Positions 43,154 to 45,517 of a stretch of 45,517 bases of DNA are shown one piece after another. Position 1 is the first letter of the stretch; every line of letters starts with the position of its first letter. The DNA comes from Desulfovibrionaceae bacterium (lineage in GTDB: Bacteria > Desulfobacterota > Desulfovibrionia > Desulfovibrionales > Desulfovibrionaceae): contig WSYE01000012.1 of NCBI GenBank assembly GCA_009773665.1, positions 135,369-180,885 of the forward strand, read 5' to 3'. A program made the translations under genes and the position numbers. Under the pieces are notes generated by a model. The model was not told the origin of the DNA, ran no database searches, and worked only from the letters and a program-made list of their open reading frames with translations.

Positions 43154-43187
43154 GCGTGCCGCCGGGTCTATCGACCGGGCGGCACGC
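43154..43187 (-). terminator. Strong GC hairpin terminator between convergent genes
   Basis: GCGTGCCGCC and GGCGGCACGC form a 10-bp stem (extended by GGT/ACC) at the end of the oxidoreductase; on the minus strand it is followed by CTTTTCTTC, so it can serve as terminator for alr and probably also for the oxidoreductase. Confidence 0.8.
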
Positions 43188-43204
43188 CTGTTCTATCGTC
43201 AGGT

Positions 43205-43264
43205 GAGTCCTGCAACAGGACTCCGGGATGTCCCCGAAACGAACCAAAGAGAACCAATTTCTCT
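43205..43264. repeat. Two further small hairpins
   Basis: GAGTCCTG-CAA-CAGGACTC (43205-43223) is a perfect 8-bp stem with a 3-nt loop. AGAGAA and TTCTCT (43248-43264) form a weaker one next to the direct repeat GAACCAA. They continue a row of four successive hairpins in this convergent spacer. Confidence 0.55.
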
Positions 43265-43298
43265 GTATTTGAAAAACATGGACATGTTTTTCAAATAC
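43265..43298. repeat. 34-bp palindrome related to the one after carA
   Basis: GTATTTGAAAAACATG, GA, and the exact complement form 16-bp arms around a 2-nt centre. The inner GAAAAACATGNNCAT...TTTTTC matches the palindrome at 8912-8941. It ends 7 nt before the alr stop codon, so it could be a binding site or a bidirectional hairpin. Confidence 0.6.
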
Positions 43299-43304
43299 GC
43301 AGCA

Positions 43305-44426
43305 TTAGATGAACACCCTTTTGTTCAGCCCCAACAGGCAGAACACTTCATACGTAATCGTCCCCCACCAGGCGGCCAGCTCCTCTGGCGTGATGCGCCC
43401 CTCGCCGTCGCCGCCCAGCAGCCAGATGTCGTCCCCGGCCCGCACGCCGTCCATCCCGGTCACGTCCACGGCGCACATCTGCATGCACACCCGGCCAAGC
43501 ACCGGCACCCTGCTCCCTTTCAGGCACATCTGCGCCTTGGCGCTCAAGGCTCGGCTGTAGGCGTCGGCGTAGCCAGCCGCCACGATGGCCACGGTCTTGT
43601 CCTCGGGCGCGGTGTAGGTGCAGCCGTAGCTGACGCTCTGGCCCGCGCGCAGCCCGTGCACGGACAGAATCTTCGTCTTGACGCTCATGGCGGGCTTGAG
43701 GTCTTGCCCGAGCGCTTCCCGCTCAGTCCCATGGAAGGGGTTGCCGCCGTACAGGGCGATCCCGGCCCGCTGCTGGTCCAGGTGCAGGTCCGGATGTCCC
43801 AGGATGGCGGCAGAGTTGGCGATGTTGGCCGTGTGCGCAAGCCCCAATGCCGCAAGCTCACGCCGGATGGCCGCGAACTCCTCGGCCTGGGCGGCCACGT
43901 AGGAGAAAGCCTCGGGCTCATCCGCCGTGGCCAGGTGCGAGCTGACCATCTCCAGCCGGACATTCTTCATGGCCTTCAACCGCTCGGCCAGGGCTGGGAC
44001 GTCCGCCAGGGTGAAGCCCAGGCGGCGCATACCCGTGTCGAACTTCAAGGCCACCGGCAGCACCTCGCCCTGATCCTTCTCAAGCTGCGCCAGCCGGTCC
44101 AGCTGCTCGAAGGTGTGCAGGAAGGGGATCACGCCCGCGCTCCACAGGGCCGCGTACTCGGCGTCCTCAACAGGCCCCAGCAGGGCGATGACGCGATGCG
44201 CGTGGCCCGTGGCGCGCAGGGCCACGGCTTCCTCCACGGTGCCCACGGCGAAGGTATCGGCTCCGGCACCCGCCAGCACCTGGGCCACCTGAGACAGCCC
44301 GTGGCCGTAGGCGTCGGCCTTGATCACGGCGATGGGGTTGCCTGACGCAGCGCGCAGCACTTGATAATTATGAACGATATTGGCCAGTTCGATGACCGCC
44401 GTGACCTTACTATAAAGAATGCTCAT
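43305..44426 (-). CDS. alr: Alanine racemase
   Basis: A 373-aa PLP enzyme that interconverts L- and D-alanine for peptidoglycan. The PLP lysine is Lys36 in VIKADAYGHG; LKFDTGMRRLGF, GIALYGGNPF and the catalytic-Tyr region QSVSYGCTYTAP, as well as VGRVCMQM-type sequence (LGRVCMQMCAVDVTG), are present. The start at 44426 has GGAG 6 nt upstream; the much longer minus-strand frame reaching 45503 is a shadow of mutL. It is divergent from mutL across 45 nt. Confidence 0.95.
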   Translation of the reverse strand: MSILYSKVTAVIELANIVHNYQVLRAASGNPIAVIKADAYGHGLSQVAQVLAGAGADTFAVGTVEEAVALRATGHAHRVIALLGPVEDAEYAALWSAGVIPFLHTFEQLDRLAQLEKDQGEVLPVALKFDTGMRRLGFTLADVPALAERLKAMKNVRLEMVSSHLATADEPEAFSYVAAQAEEFAAIRRELAALGLAHTANIANSAAILGHPDLHLDQQRAGIALYGGNPFHGTEREALGQDLKPAMSVKTKILSVHGLRAGQSVSYGCTYTAPEDKTVAIVAAGYADAYSRALSAKAQMCLKGSRVPVLGRVCMQMCAVDVTGMDGVRAGDDIWLLGGDGEGRITPEELAAWWGTITYEVFCLLGLNKRVFI

Positions 44427-44471
44427 GTCAGCTCCGTTGCCGGATGGTTCGTGATCGGTTAGTTTGCGGCG

Positions 44472-45517
44472 ATGAAGTCCTACCGTACCATTCGCGTTCT
44501 GCCGCCCACGCTTCAGAACCAGATCGCCGCCGGTGAGGTGGTAGAGCGCCCGTCGAGCGTCGTCAAGGAACTCGTGGAAAACAGCCTGGATGCGGGCGCG
44601 GACCGGGTGCAGGTCAGCCTGGACGGCGGCGGCGTGGGCCTCATCTTGGTGCAGGACAACGGGCGCGGCATGGACGAGGGCGAGATGCGCCTCGCGCTCA
44701 CCCGCCACGCCACCAGCAAGCTCACCGCCGTGGAGGACCTGGAGTCCATCGCCACGTTCGGATTTCGCGGCGAGGCCCTGCCCTCCATCGCCTCGGTGTC
44801 TCGCCTGCGGCTGGCCTCCAAGAGCCAGGATGGGGGCGACGCCCACGTGGTGGACATCCACTTCGGCGACTTTCGCCAGGAAGGCCCCACGGCCATGGTG
44901 CAGGGCACGCGCATCGAGGTGCGCGACCTGTTCGCCAACGTCCCGGCGCGCCTCAAATTCCTGAAGTCCCAGGCCACAGAGGTGCGCCGCTGCCAGGAGG
45001 TCCTGGAGCGCATGGCCCTGTCGCGCCTGGACGTGGGCTTCAAGCTGACCATCGGCGAAAAGCCGGTCATGCGCTTCGTGGCCGGGCAGAACCTGCTGTC
45101 GCGTCTGGCCGCCGTGTGGCCGCCCGCCGTGACCCAGGCCCTGGTTCCGGTGGAGTCCGACATGCACGGCTGCCGCGTCACCGGGTTCGCCGGGCTCTCG
45201 CACGTGGGGCAGGCCCGCGCCGACAAGATGCTGTTTTACGTGAACGGACGCCCCGTGCAGGACCGCGTGCTGCTGCGCGCCGTGCGCGAGGCCTACAAGG
45301 GGCGCATGCTCTCGCGCGAATATCCCGTGGCGGCGCTGTTCCTCACCACCGGGCCGGGCGAGGTGGACGTGAACGTCCATCCGGCCAAGACCGAAGTGCG
45401 TTTCCGCGACGAGAGGTTGCTGTTCACACTGGTGCGCACGGCGGTGGCCCGCGCCCTGGACCTGGGCGCGCCCTCGGCCCGCATGACCAGCGTGCTGGAC
45501 CATCAGGGGGAATCCCT
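44472..45517 (+). CDS. mutL: DNA mismatch repair protein MutL (partial, runs off the right edge)
   Basis: The first 348 codons of MutL, which couples MutS mismatch recognition to strand removal. The GHKL ATPase motifs are clear: [19 protein letters not shown] with Glu and Asn for ATP/Mg, [26 protein letters not shown], and [19 protein letters not shown]. The transducer domain follows ([32 protein letters not shown]). The ATG is at 44472 and has no strong ribosome binding site. The C-terminal dimerisation and endonuclease regions lie outside the window. Confidence 0.95.
   Translation, partial: MKSYRTIRVLPPTLQNQIAAGEVVERPSSVVKELVENSLDAGADRVQVSLDGGGVGLILVQDNGRGMDEGEMRLALTRHATSKLTAVEDLESIATFGFRGEALPSIASVSRLRLASKSQDGGDAHVVDIHFGDFRQEGPTAMVQGTRIEVRDLFANVPARLKFLKSQATEVRRCQEVLERMALSRLDVGFKLTIGEKPVMRFVAGQNLLSRLAAVWPPAVTQALVPVESDMHGCRVTGFAGLSHVGQARADKMLFYVNGRPVQDRVLLRAVREAYKGRMLSREYPVAALFLTTGPGEVDVNVHPAKTEVRFRDERLLFTLVRTAVARALDLGAPSARMTSVLDHQGES

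Noticed and set aside
43305..45503. 732-codon minus-strand ORF covering alr and mutL
   Set aside because: Only the alr part (to 44426) has homology and a ribosome binding site; the rest is antisense to mutL.

Overview
The window is GC-rich chromosomal DNA whose gene content and family flavour suggest a sulfate-reducer-like member of the Desulfovibrionales (Desulfobacterota). This placement is an inference from protein recognition: hypCDE and hypAB for NiFe-hydrogenase maturation, several molybdate/tungstate uptake genes, a TPR-HD-ddl-carA-TPR-flavoprotein block, and high-GC codon use. There is no 16S gene to prove it. Most genes are chromosomal housekeeping, but four pieces look accessory or decayed.

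Layout. 0-4.7 kb, minus strand: a YbjQ-like protein, hypE/hypD/hypC, and a PAS-containing chemoreceptor. 5.3-11.2 kb, plus strand: a TPR protein, an HD phosphohydrolase, D-Ala-D-Ala ligase, carA, a second TPR gene with a broken 5' end, and an aspartate-oxidase-like flavoprotein. 11.4-12.3 kb: a lone periplasmic binding protein. 12.3-17.7 kb, minus strand: a Nudix - glgA - small Cys-rich protein - glgB - pdxA run. 17.9-22.5 kb: a GT9 glycosyltransferase, a diverged about 1-kb tandem duplication with a decayed GT9 copy, tsaC/sua5, and a GT2 glycosyltransferase whose start codon overlaps that of tsaC. 22.5-23.65 kb: an AT-rich singleton and a TrmH-family methyltransferase.

24.0-31.1 kb is molybdenum/tungsten uptake. 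One half is decayed: hydrolase, ABC ATPase, a modB remnant, an opposing WtpA/ModA-like binding protein, and a di-Mop protein. The other half is an intact modABC preceded by a TrmO-like gene and followed by a methyltransferase gene.

31.1-39.5 kb appears to be a small genomic island inserted at the 3' end of a tRNA-Leu(CAA) gene. It lies between a 32-bp imperfect direct repeat of the tRNA 3' end (25/32 identical) and the tRNA itself. Next to the tRNA sits the first 16 codons and the ribosome binding site of a truncated tyrosine-recombinase gene. The cargo is relatively AT-rich and stress- or envelope-related: UspA, an Nramp relative with an unusual metal site, two PRC-barrel proteins, CsbD, a secreted protein, a collagen-like lipoprotein, a 52-aa DUF3309 membrane protein, and a P-type cation ATPase, with a good Fur-box match in between. 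This is the most interesting structure in the window.

39.6-45.5 kb returns to the core genome: a DUF554 protein, hypA (lacking half of its zinc site) and hypB, a DUF4279 singleton, an Old Yellow Enzyme homologue, alanine racemase, and the start of mutL, which runs off the right edge. The hyp genes at both ends (hypCDE and hypAB) would together supply most of the NiFe-hydrogenase maturation pathway; hypF is not in the window.
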